Source of the DNA: Copromyces sp. CBS 386.78
Lineage: Eukaryota > Ascomycota > Sordariomycetes > Sordariales > Sordariaceae
Assembly (NCBI GenBank): GCA_030685235.1
Contig: MU839132.1
Location: 62,001 to 126,000, forward strand
Length of the DNA: 64,000 nucleotides
Direction: 5' to 3'
The notes beneath the pieces are model-generated. The model did no database searches. It was not told the origin of the DNA and worked only from the letters and a program-made list of their open reading frames with translations. Positions 36,461 through 46,158 of this stretch are shown one piece after another (position 1 is the stretch's first letter; each line of letters starts with the position of its first letter). The position numbers and the translations under genes are program-made.

Positions 36461-36556
36461 CGTCAGCTGCAGGATTTGAACCTACGCATCCGAAGATAAC
36501 AGATAGCTGAATAAGGGTATTCAAGTCTGTCGCCTTAACCACTCGGCCAAGCTGAC
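36461..36556 (-). tRNA. tRNA-Ser (anticodon TGA) with a 15-nt intron
   Basis: The cloverleaf is readable on the minus strand. The 7-bp acceptor stem GTCAGCT pairs with AGCTGAC, with discriminator G at 36461. A D arm GCCGAGTGGTTAAGGC follows, then anticodon stem ACAGA/TCTGT, a long variable arm as expected for a type II tRNA, and T arm GTAGG-TTCAAAT-CCTGC. The anticodon TGA is at 36523-36521. The intron TACCCTTATTCAGCT (36519-36505) starts one base 3' of the anticodon, the standard site, and its removal leaves loop CTTGAAA. The A and B boxes (TGGCCGAGTGG, GGTTCAAATCC) are intact. Confidence 0.95.
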
Positions 36557-37156
36557 AAGTAGATGTTGTTGTCAAAACGCCAAGAAGAGGGAGCTCATAT
36601 TGTGGAAGAGGCACCCCTCCTCCCAAGCTAGCACAATCAAATACGTATTCCAGCGCGAAACGGCCTGTTGGATGTAGATAGAATTGAACAACAGCTGCAG
36701 TGAATCACTTTGCTTGACTTGAAGGTATTGTTGATTCCGTGCAGTTTTGAATTTTTCGTTCCTCATCATATTTTCTACGTTGTTGCGGGTATCCCATGCT
36801 AATCTTCCATGTCATTTGCGCCTGACTTTTGTTATCCAACTCCTGTCGTGGAACCTACTGGTTAGCCGCTGTAGGTCAAGAGCTTATGTCCGGCCTGCTT
36901 AACCGACCGATTTCTGTTCAGCCATCCTATGCTCGGCAGACTGGTCGACGTAGGCCAGCTAGCATGGCCCGGGGATCAGGTGCACCAAAGCTTTTCCGGT
37001 CCTGGACCCATGAAGTGTTGTGCTCAATGTCCGCTTAAGAGACGTCCTCCCATCTTCGGATCGTCCTGCGATCTGACAAACTTCAACTGCAACCTCCAAC
37101 CCGTCCGAACCTCCATGATTCCTTCCCTTCGAAAACTCTGTCTCGTTGCGTCCTCA
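36557..37156. other. Intergenic
   Basis: 600 bp between tRNA-Ser and the Rsa3-like gene. No supported feature; frames at 36829-37038 and 36929-37336 (+) are antisense or unsupported. Confidence 0.5.
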
Positions 37157-37387
37157 TCACTTCCCTTCCGCCGCAGTCTCGACTATCCTCCTCTGCTCAT
37201 CGGGAGAGAAGAGCGCAGTGCCCTGCTGCAGTGCGTTCACGAGCAGGTGGATCGCATCGTTTTTGAAGTCGTCAGCCGTGCGCACCTTGTCCAGATCCTC
37301 AGCAAATTCCTTGGTTGCTCGCTGGAGGTAGTATGAAGTGAACTCGGAGGAAACTTCTTGATGGGTCTTTTGCTTGCTGTCGGTCAT
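37157..37387 (-). CDS. Small protein resembling the ribosome-assembly protein Rsa3 domain
   Basis: A single 76-residue frame beginning MTDSKQKTHQEV. The core FTSYYLQRATKEFAEDLDKVRTADDF, then LLVNALQQGTALFSPDEQRRIV, resembles the C-terminal domain of Rsa3, a nucleolar factor for early 60S assembly, judged from remembered family patterns only. The protein is much shorter than typical Rsa3 (about 150-250 residues), so it could be a single-domain paralogue, or upstream exons may be missing. The 5' side (37388-37600) shows several GT/AG sites but no clear extra exon. Confidence 0.55.
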   Translation of the reverse strand: MTDSKQKTHQEVSSEFTSYYLQRATKEFAEDLDKVRTADDFKNDAIHLLVNALQQGTALFSPDEQRRIVETAAEGK

Positions 37388-38306
37388 GTTGAAAGGTCTT
37401 TATCTGGCTGTTTGGTGGTGGTGGTGGGATGAGACAAGGTAATGACAATAACGAGAGCTTGACTGATGGTAAAGGCGAAAGTAGAAGACTAGAAATCTGA
37501 TGTATAGGTTAGACCAGGCCGCAGATAATGAATTTCTTCTTCAACACTTACGGGTCTGTCGCGGAAAGGTTTTGCGATTTGCCGTTGGTGTTATTGAAGG
37601 AGGAAAATTCGGTGGCACTGCCCGGTGATCGCAAGGTGAAGCTTCACCGTTAACGTGCAAGTGCCCCACTTTTGACTTCACAAGCCGTTGGAAGACGAGA
37701 CGGATTTAACTACTCTAACAACCAGAACCTAACAAAATCAGAGGACCTAACTAGGGAGGGAAAACATTGCAGGACAGGGTAAGGCACACAAAAGTTGAGA
37801 TTCCTCAAGCACTACATATGCAGATCTTCCTTCAGGACATTTTCTCGCCTTCATTCTCTTCCTTTACTCCCACCTCGAGGGCAACGTTCATGGAACGACG
37901 ACTCCTCTAATTTTCCCCATCGGTGAAATATACGCCGAACGCGCGTATCTGGTAAGGAAAGCATCGTTACTCTAGCAATATTTGGCCGAGTGGTTAAGGC
38001 GACAGACTTGGGTACCCTTATTCAGCTATCTGTTGGGTTCGGTGACACTCGTCCACACCCTGTATTTGACGGGCGGCCCATCAACTCCAATGTACGGATA
38101 TCTCTGGATAAATTGATAGCATACCATTCCAAGCTTTGATGCAACTCTGTTTTGCCTCCGTCCCCCGCCCTAGCAAGACGACGGTCTACAAGGTCTTTCA
38201 CGCAGAAGTTGAGTACATAAAGCTGGCCTTGCCGAGTGTCTTGGCCATCTCGCTGTGGTGTTGATATCCACATGTATGATTGTCGTTGTGTCAGCTTCCC
38301 ATAGCC
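37388..38306. other. Intergenic, contains a tRNA relic
   Basis: Divergent gap between the Rsa3-like gene and the polygalacturonase pseudogene. Apart from the tRNA-Ser relic at 37982-38042, nothing supported is seen. Confidence 0.5.
37982..38042 (+). pseudogene. tRNA-Ser relic: 5' half plus intron
   Basis: From 37982 to 38034 the sequence equals positions 7-59 of the tRNA-Ser(TGA) gene at 36461-36556, including its whole 15-nt intron. Only the anticodon region differs (CTTGGGT here, CTTGAAT there). Five more bases (TTCGG, 38038-38042) may still align with the variable arm. The acceptor stem, T arm and B box are absent, so it should not be a working tRNA. It lies about 1.4 kb away in the opposite orientation. 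Confidence 0.8.
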
Positions 38307-40036
38307 ATGAAACTTATCTCATTCTTTGTGTCAGTTTTCTTCGGCTGCCCAATAGCAGCCTCTATCTCCCCTCCATATGGAAACCAGACCGCACCTTGCA
38401 TCTTCACCGGCTCGTCAGGCTTCGACCTCCTTACTAAACGGAACACCTCCTGTCGGGACCTCATCCTTTCCGACCTCCTCGTCCCCGGCGGTGTCACCTT
38501 AAATCTCGACAAGCTCAAACTAGGCAGTACAGTAACCTTTGTCGGCAAAACCGCATTCCCCTTCCTTCCCACGGGCTTCTCCGGCCCCCTCCTCTCCATC
38601 TCCTCCTCCTCCAATCCCACCATCGCGGCCTCCCCTCCTCCTTATTGCCGGCAGCGGCGAACTCTACTGGGACGGCCTGGGACAGAACGGACCCATACCC
38701 AAACCCAAGTTCTTTCAAGTTCACAAACTTGTTGATTCTGTTATTGAGGGGATCACCATCGTTAATGCACCTGTTCATGTTTTCAGTATTAACGGGTGTA
38801 AGAATTTGACGTTGAAGGGGGTTACGATTGATAACAAGGCGGGAGATGCTACGCAGAAGGAATGGGATGAGGGTAAAGGAGGAAGAAATACGGATGCGTT
38901 TGATGTTGGGGGGAGTGAGGACATCAAGATTGAGCGGGCGAGGGTGGAACCAGGATGATTGTGTTGTTGTCAATTCAGGGACGGTAAGAATGTGGCGTTT
39001 CTTGCGAGGGTGTTTGTGGATTGCCCGAGCAGGCAGGGCTTTTTGGCTGACCTTCGATTCTTTTTGTGTGTTGGCAGAATATCATCTTTCGCAACGGCCT
39101 CTGCTCAGGTGGCCACGGTCTATCCATCGGTTCCGTCGGCGGAAGAAGTGATAACACCGTACAGAACGTCCTGTTTGAGAACTCGGTGATTGCGGATTCA
39201 GAGAACGGTAAGCAGCACACTCTCACTCTCTGCTCATTTTCCTCCCAAAACCCGTTCGCAACATAAACAAAACTCTAAACCCCCTTACTTCAACCTCCCC
39301 AGGCGCCCGAATCAAAACCAAACACTCAACCACCGGTCTCGTTTCCAACGTAACCTACCGCAACGTCATGCTCCAGAACATCACCAAGTACGGCATCGTG
39401 GTCGACCAGTCCTACAGTCCTCCGACTAAGAACGCGCCACCAACTATTAAGGGCGTGTTTGGCAACCTGGAAATGGGCTTTCGGAAATTTCTTGGCAGTT
39501 GGGAAGTACAAAAGCTCAAAAAGGTTGCCAAAGTAGTCCGGGCGCAATTCCGAAAGCATTTCCATCACCTCGAAGGTGCGGAAATCGACTTTCGGAAATT
39601 TGGCCCGCCAAGACTTTTTAGACCAATTATAAAGCTCGCATCGAAGGAAGTGGAGTAAATCAACTGCCAAGCAATTTCCGAGTGGAAAATCAGCCTGGAA
39701 ATCCCCAGAAATTGTTAGAGGGTACAGTTGAAAAGTGACTTTAGTAAAAAATTAACCCGAATTCTTCGAAGTACCGTACACGGACCATATCCCCCAAATC
39801 CATTTCCAGGTCCATTTCCAGGTCCATTTCCAGGTTGCCAAACACGCCCTAATGGCGTGTCCATCACGGGTTTCACACTCGTCAACGTGACTGGGACTGT
39901 GCTGCCGACTGGCACGAATATCTTTGTCAACTGCGGTGATGGATCTTGTAAGCAGTTGGAATGGAAAGGGGTCGATGTTAAAGGTGGGAAGAAGAGCTCG
40001 ACGTGTTTGAGAATTCCGTCAGGTTCGTGGTGTTAG
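38307..40036 (+). pseudogene. Endo-polygalacturonase (GH28), disrupted
   Basis: It starts with a secretion signal (MKLISFFVSVFFGCPIAAS). All GH28 catalytic motifs are present: [24 protein letters not shown] and RIKTK. The C-terminus GKKSSTC..PSGSWC is also typical. Introns are visible at 38984-39077 and 39208-39302. The gene is broken in three ways: a frame change between about 38617 and 38647 (before LIAGSGELYWDG), another near 38945 (before NQDDC), and a 399-bp MITE at 39451-39849 within the last exon. Such enzymes cleave alpha-1,4-linked galacturonic acid in pectin and are secreted. The frame changes are inferred from motif continuity and could partly be assembly errors; the MITE is clear. 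Confidence 0.88.
39451..39849. mobile_element. MITE-3, PIF/Harbinger-like, inside the polygalacturonase exon
   Basis: Perfect 26-bp terminal inverted repeats start GGGCGTGTTTGGCAACCTGG and are flanked by a 3-bp duplication TAA (39448-39450 and 39850-39852). The element is 399 bp and has no transposase. The right side has the 12-bp unit CCATTTCCAGGT repeated in tandem (about 39799-39836). A TWA target duplication with GGG-starting TIRs fits PIF/Harbinger. Deleting the element with one TAA restores ..PPTINGVSITGF in frame, which proves insertion into a once continuous exon. Confidence 0.88.
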
Positions 40037-40200
40037 ATGATATTGTGTTAGCTGGTAAACGTATAATCGCGAAACTTTCAGTGGCTATCTTCAATTCATG
40101 TCTTAAGGGCCATGAAACAAACCAAAGTTTGTAATAGATATGTACCGTCTAACGATGACTCCCCTACAAACCCCAAGTATGAACATTCAAACCATGCTTC

Positions 40201-42281
40201 TCAAGCCTTCTTCACCTTCCCATCACCAGCACCAGGCCGCCCCAACACAGACACAACCCCTACAATCCAAGCAGGCCACCACACGCACCATACCACAACA
40301 GGCGTGTACGTCCCCGTGACATCCCAAGCAAACGCCGCCTGCCTCAGCACCTCTCCCAACCCGCATCCCACCTTTTCATCCAAATCCGGCAGCACGCTGG
40401 CAACAAACACCACCGTAGTCGGAGACAAGACGTACAAAACGGCCATAGACAGCCATTTGAGGATGGGGGAGTTCGGGCAAGGACGGACAAAAGTCAGAGG
40501 AGCGCTGAAGACGCCTACGAGGAAGGCGAGAGAGAAGTTGAGGGTCGCGAGCGAAGAGAGGAACATGCCCAGGAGGAGGAGGGAGAAGGAACGGATGAGG
40601 TGATATTGTTGGGTTGTGGTTGACGTCGCCGAGGTGTGAAGGAGGTTGGAGAGGAGGAACGGGAGAATGGCGGAGAGGACGGTGAAGAGGACGAAGGCTG
40701 GGATCAGGGCCTACGGTTGGTTGTTTTAGCACGTAGTAACGAGTAAGGGTGTATTGGAAAGGGGTAAAAGACTTACACTCTCTGAGAGGTGATTAAACAG
40801 ATAGAGAGGTACCACGCCTGCAAACTGGCAGGCCGCCACGAGAACCAGAGGGAGGAAAAGATCCCTCTCCACAGCGGCGTGTGGGTTCGGCAAAGCGAGC
40901 TTCTCAGCTTCCTCCGCCGTTTCGGTCTTCTCCGTGATGACCTCCTGCACCTCAGGCTGCCCGCTCTTCACCCAAAGAGCAATCGCCATAATCGTAAAGT
41001 TGGCTGCCACCAACATGGCACTGGGCAAGTACGTGCCGATACTGACGAACCGCTCCTTTTGCATGAGAAAGTAGAAGAAGAAGCTCTGGTGCAGGTGTTC
41101 CAGCAGGTTATTCAGACTCCTAAAGGTGCCCTCAATCACCCGCCCGATGGCCATCTCATCCTGCCAACCATCGCCAAACGGCTGCAACGTCACAGCATCC
41201 ACATGGTACGGGATAAAACTGCTATGCGGGCCGCTCGCCAGCCCCAGCCCCTGCTTGAGCATACCACGCAGCATGGTCTGCAGCCGGTCGTGATAGCTAT
41301 TGCTGTGTTTCCACATCTCCTGAATCGCAACGCCCATGCCCATCTGGCCGCCAGCAACGTGATTAACCGAGTTGATCAAGTCCAAGTTGGGCAGCTGGCC
41401 GTTGACTCCGTCGTACACGATATGCACGCTCTGGAAGCGGGTCTCGCGGGTATAGTCCAGGGCAATGGCGCCCTGCAACGCGCCGCTCTTGAGAGGCAGA
41501 CTGGCGACGCGCGACGAGTCGTGGGCGTCGTGGTAGGCGTCGACCCAGGCCTGGGGGCCCGCGATGCTGTCGGGCGTGAAGAGAAAGATGATGTCCTTGG
41601 ACCAGAGCGACCAGCGCTTGAAGTAGCGGGCGAGGGTGAGGACGAGCGGCACGCCGCTGCGATTGGGTTCACCCTTGACGTTCTTCCAGGCGGCGACCAG
41701 GACGATGGCTTCGGTGGCGTCGCCGCGCGGCGCTTGGAGGATCGCGTAGATGTTCTGGCCGGAATGGGTGTTGCCGGCGGAACTGTAGGTGAAGTTTTGG
41801 CGGCCGACTTTCAGACCGAGGCCTTTCGCTATCGATTCGAGTTTGTCGTTGACCCTGGACGTAGCAAACCCCATGTCAGCATGATTCCCAAATCCCCCCC
41901 CCCCCCCCACAAAACGACCAAGTGAGGGTGGCTGGTTGGACGTACTCAATGTTTCCCTTGCCAGCCAGCTCGTCCGTCTCGTGCTTGTACGCGCGGAAGA
42001 CATTCTGATCGCTGCCGCCAAAGTATGTGTGGACTTGGCCTGGTAATAGGGCATTTTCGGATATGTATGTTCTTCGGGAATAGTCGTCGAGCGGAAGAAG
42101 GAAAAGCCAGACGACGCCAACGACGATGCATAGCAGAGAGAGGTAGGGCGGGAGCTTGAGCAAGCGCGGGTCGCGCCGCAGGCTCAATGCGCTGGCTGTA
42201 AGCAATTGAAGGTCAGTGATTTGGCCACAAGTTCAGTTTGCGAAACAGACGATTGCAATGTGTACCTAAAAGACGTGGCAT
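40201..42281 (-). CDS. gaa1: GPI transamidase component Gaa1
   Basis: Four exons (42281..42266, 42195..41946, 41854..40777, 40710..40201) give 617 residues, against 614 in yeast Gaa1. The first exon is tiny (MPRLL) and is required because no ATG exists in the second exon before ASALSLRRDPRLLKLPPYLS. A first membrane segment (LSLLCIVVGVVWLFLLPL) precedes a large lumenal M28-peptidase-like domain (VLVAAWKNV, RYFKRWSLWSKDIIFLF, SGALQGAIALDY). Several C-terminal membrane helices follow. Gaa1 is the subunit of the ER GPI transamidase that helps form the amide bond joining GPI to proteins. The intron at 41945-41855 contains a 15-base G run on the coding strand. Confidence 0.94.
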
Positions 42282-42951
42282 CTTGAAGCTTGCCTGTCCA
42301 CAACTCCAGCCGGAAAGGAAGGCGTTGTGACAAGAAGCAGGCCGAGGAAGTTGAACGGTGCCAATGGTGTCGATGGAGCTTCCCCGTGTCACTTAGACTA
42401 ATCAGGGGTTGCCATCGAGGTACCCAGTGAACCAGTGGAGTAATTTACAGTAGTGTACTTACAGTGGGCTGTGGTTACATCAACTGGTCTATGAATATCG
42501 GGCTAATGAAATTCAACGCTCATGCTATGCAACTACCAAGTAGAGCTTATTCACAGCATGGTACGGTAATTTACACTAGGTCGAAAGAGACGGTACAGCA
42601 ACGAATCTATGAAACTAATTTTACAACACGCCCGTACTTACCCAGTAACTACCTCTATGTCTACCTTTGAATCTATGAATAATAACATAATACCTTCATG
42701 AAAGTCCTGACCATTCTCACGAGTCGCTAAAAGTACCATCCGAGAACCGACGCTTTGTAACACAATATTTATGCAACGCTCTACATCTCCTTCGAACTCA
42801 TTCCAGGCAAAAGGAAACAGTTTTGGGATGTCGTAGTGACACCAAGGCCCAAGCTAATCGAGTACGGGGGCAATGGACGGTCAACTCGAGAAGCTCAGAT
42901 TCTCAAGGTCTTTGTGCATCTTTTGCGGTAGCGCGACCGCGGCGGGTACCC
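42282..42951. other. Intergenic between tandem genes
   Basis: 670 bp holding the 3' UTR of the HAD-type gene and the promoter of gaa1. No additional gene seen. Confidence 0.5.
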
Positions 42952-45180
42952 CTAGTAGTAGGAGTTGATATCCGGTCCTCCGGATCCATATCCCATCCCT
43001 CCGCCTCCGCCACCTGTTGGCCTTCCGCCTTGGTGTGGTTGATTCTGATACCCTTGTTGCTGCTGCCAACCGCCGCCGCCACCACCACCACCATACTGCT
43101 GTTGTTGCTGATAAGGTGGCTGGTACTGGCTATTGTTGTTATTACCGTTGTTACTGTAGAACCCTCCTCCACCACCCTGCTGCTGCTGCATTGCTGCCGG
43201 CGCTGTAGGTGGCTGGAATGTGTTGTTTCTCGACTGCTGCTGCTGGTGCGACGAGTTCCCTTCATCTTCGTAAGAGACGCCCGAGTTATCTTTCGTCCCT
43301 AGGTCGTCGAGCGACTTGTAGTGATGACCGCCACCGCCACCACTACCACCATCCCCTCGACCACCGCGACCCTTAGCACCTGGACCGCCTCCTCTTCCGC
43401 CCCTGAAATTACGTCCTTGGCCTTGACCACCTCCACCGCGATTGAACCTACCACCGCCACCGCCTTGGTTGCCTCCACCGCGGAAGTTCCCTTGGTGGTG
43501 AGCGTTTCGACCTCCCTGTCCATATGTGCCACCCTGGCCCGAGAATGCACCCGGTGCGCTTGGCCGCGCCCGGAAGTCATCTTCATGGCTTGTATGATGT
43601 CTTTTCTTCCCCCTACTTTCATAAGAGCTCCCATGAGAATCCTCAGGCTCTATGCGAAGCAAGATCTTTTCATCCACAGTCGTCTCGAACCTGAACACCT
43701 TGTCTGCTGGTAGCTTCTGCCAGTTCTGGATCCTGCTGGCGTCTTGAAGACGGGCGCGATCACGGATAGCCAACACGACATGTGGCGACGAGTTGTCTGT
43801 GTAGAACTCCGCGGTAGCGGGCACGGGTTTGACAGACGCCGCCCAGACTTTGTTATCGAGGCACGCCGTTCCCGTCACCTCCCAGGTCATCTTGGCACGC
43901 AAGCCACCCACCTTGTCCAGGATGTTCTGCGAGCATGATCCCGCACAGATCAAGATGTAGTTACCGTGTATCTTGAGCTCGGTATCGGATAAAGTCGTCG
44001 GCAATTGTACGAGACTGAGGAGTCGTTTTGTGTCAGCGCTTCCAATCATGTAGCCCGTGTAGAAAACCTTCTTCTTGATCATAAGGCGGTCGTTCCGGTG
44101 ACCGCGCCGTGGCTTCCCCAAAGAAGAGTTGTGCTCGTTGATGAGTTGCTGGACTTCAGCAATTTCAACCACTGGATCCAAGAAGGTAGATATATCCGCG
44201 ACCTGGACAACCTCTCCGGTGATGGGCCCCCGAGTTGGCGTGGCGTTCTGTTTTCTGTTGTAGTCCGCCAAGAAATTGCGGAATGCTTGTGTATGCTTAA
44301 CGCGATCCTCATAAATGCGTATCTCCTCTGCGTGCTTGTACGTCTCCATTAGTGCCTCCAAGAAGGCCTGCTTGAAGTTCATCGTGCTTGAAAAGCGCTG
44401 GTTGTCGGGGCCAATGGCGGGCTTGAGTGCGACGATATCGAATACGAGCCCTTTGCTCTCTAACATGCGCCGAACCAGACTGCTGAACCCAGCCTCGGCC
44501 CGCCCTGTCAACAGAACGACAAGGGCATCCTTCTGCTTCATGCTGAGCTCAACGAGCTCAACGATCTTTTCGTTCCACCACCCATCCCATGCGCGGGGCT
44601 CTTCTTTTGCGAGCCCTTCTCCTGTCGCGGCGAGGATGCGGGAGTCGTGCCACCATCCGCCGTTGACGAAAGCATCGGGGTTCGACAGTGTACCGATCGT
44701 AGGGCCTATCCAGAGCTTAGGGTTCGGAAGAGGGGTCTTGAATACTGGTTGAGGGAGCCGGGTTAACTAAAGGGTTGTGACCGTGACTGGGGTGTGTTCT
44801 CCTTACGAGTATTGTCAAAGTCATAGACGTGGATTGCCTTGATGGAATCAGGTTCTAGCGAAGACCGAACATGGTTAGTGACTAAGGCTGGGCAGTTAAT
44901 CGGATAGATGATGTAATCCCAACTTACTTGGAGGCTCCTTGGGCAGAATGGACCACCTGCCCATGGCCGTGTGAGTGTGGACGGCATTCACGCCTTGGGC
45001 CGCCGCAGCACCGCCATTACCTTTGGCGCCGCCGGCTTTACCATGCGAGTGATGGAATGCCTTTGGTCCTTTTGGGATTCCGCTAGGGAACGCTGGACTT
45101 GGGGCAGAGCCATTCAGCACCGAAAAGGCTGACGAAGCCATCATGGCTTTCGGGGCGACTGGAGGGAGAGGTTGTGACAT
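42952..45180 (-). CDS. SAK-type HAD-superfamily protein with Gly/Gln-rich C-terminus
   Basis: Three exons (45180..44928, 44854..44807, 44744..42952) join to 697 residues. A HAD catalytic motif YDFDNTLF (Asp96 and Asp98) is assembled across the short second exon and the third. It is followed by FVNGGWWHDSRIL, AWDGWWNEKIVELVELS and LLTGRAEAGFSSLVRRML. These are hallmarks of PF10307, the 'Swiss Army Knife RNA repair' HAD domain named by remote similarity. From about residue 450 to the end the protein is almost entirely Gly, Gln, Asn, Arg and Tyr, with RGG boxes (FRGGRGGG, FNRGGGG) and poly-Gln runs, a composition common in RNA-binding and phase-separating proteins. A role in RNA metabolism is inferred, not shown. 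Confidence 0.85.
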
Positions 45181-46158
45181 GCGCGAATGCTGACGACGGA
45201 GACTACCAACGATGAGAATGAACGGAGTTAGTTGCAGTCGGTCGATACACACTTGGCAGCACTTGCTGTTTGTTGCTGAAACCACAACACGCTTGCCGCG
45301 CCGCAATTTTGGGAACTGCGCTGCACATTGGCCACCCGATAAGATAAGCAGCCATACCCGTAGCTAGAGGTACCTACAGCGCATAAGTGCATATTACGAC
45401 CTTCGTAACGAATCATGCGCGCATGTGTAATGTCAAAGTTTCACGCCTTTACAATACATGGGTTAGGGTTGGCCTCAACGCCCGCAAGGGAAAGCCAAGG
45501 ACGTCTTAGATTCCGAGGTCCTGAGATAATCTTTTCTGAAACCTTTCTGTGAGTTTTGCATCTTCACTAACTCTTTAAATAAAGGTGCTGAGATTGGTGC
45601 CACTGCCTCCGTCTTCCCTTATAACAAGGCCATGTTTCGACTACTTGCTTATACTTACGCCCGCCAAGGAACTATCTTACTACCAATCTACTGCAAAACG
45701 GTGAACGGGGCAAATCTCTCGGCGAACTATCAAAACGCTTTTCAAACCCCGGACAAGATGTTTCGTGCTCAGTTCATGCAGTCTTGGGTCCTAACAATGT
45801 CATATTATGCGAGGTTTGAAGGGTGAGTTTGAAGAAGGGTAGCCGGCGACTGGGTACGGGTTGAAAGCCCGATGGAGACGACATGGGGAAGTATAATCGA
45901 CGACTTCAACAGCATCATTCACACGGGTACAGAGACAATGACCAACTTTTGGGAATTTCACAGAAATCAATTGAAACGCAAGGGCCATGACTTTGTACAT
46001 ACAAACAAGAAAAAGCGCGATGTCTGCGTATTACGCCGATCCGAGTTAAGAAATCCTTGAAAGCCGCCCGTCCATCCAGCCTTTCCCTTATAGAGCCCCG
46101 TCCTTACTCGTCCCTCTTGTCTTTCTCATTTTTGTTGTTTTTATGGGTATTTTACTGC
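45181..46158. other. Intergenic, contains an aconitase fragment
   Basis: The gap between the HAD-type gene start and the aconitase stop. Apart from the aconitase-derived fragment at 45584-45647, no supported feature is seen. Confidence 0.5.
45584..45647 (+). pseudogene. Short aconitase gene fragment
   Basis: The segment encodes GAEIGATASVFPYNKAMF, nearly the same as [18 protein letters not shown] of the intact aconitase (coding minus strand, about 47.65-47.71 kb). It differs at roughly ten bases and has a one-base insertion after which CGACTACTTG still aligns. Homology stops on both sides. It is inverted relative to the gene and about 2 kb away. Confidence 0.75.

Noticed and set aside
37982..38042. 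A second functional tRNA gene
   Set aside because: No acceptor stem pairing, no T arm or B box, and an altered anticodon loop.
39451..39849. The polygalacturonase insert read as an intron
   Set aside because: Perfect inverted ends and a TAA duplication identify it as a MITE, and no GT-AG pair matches its borders.
40789..41925. 378-residue plus-strand frame
   Set aside because: Antisense to gaa1 exon 3 and crossing a gaa1 intron; no family resemblance.
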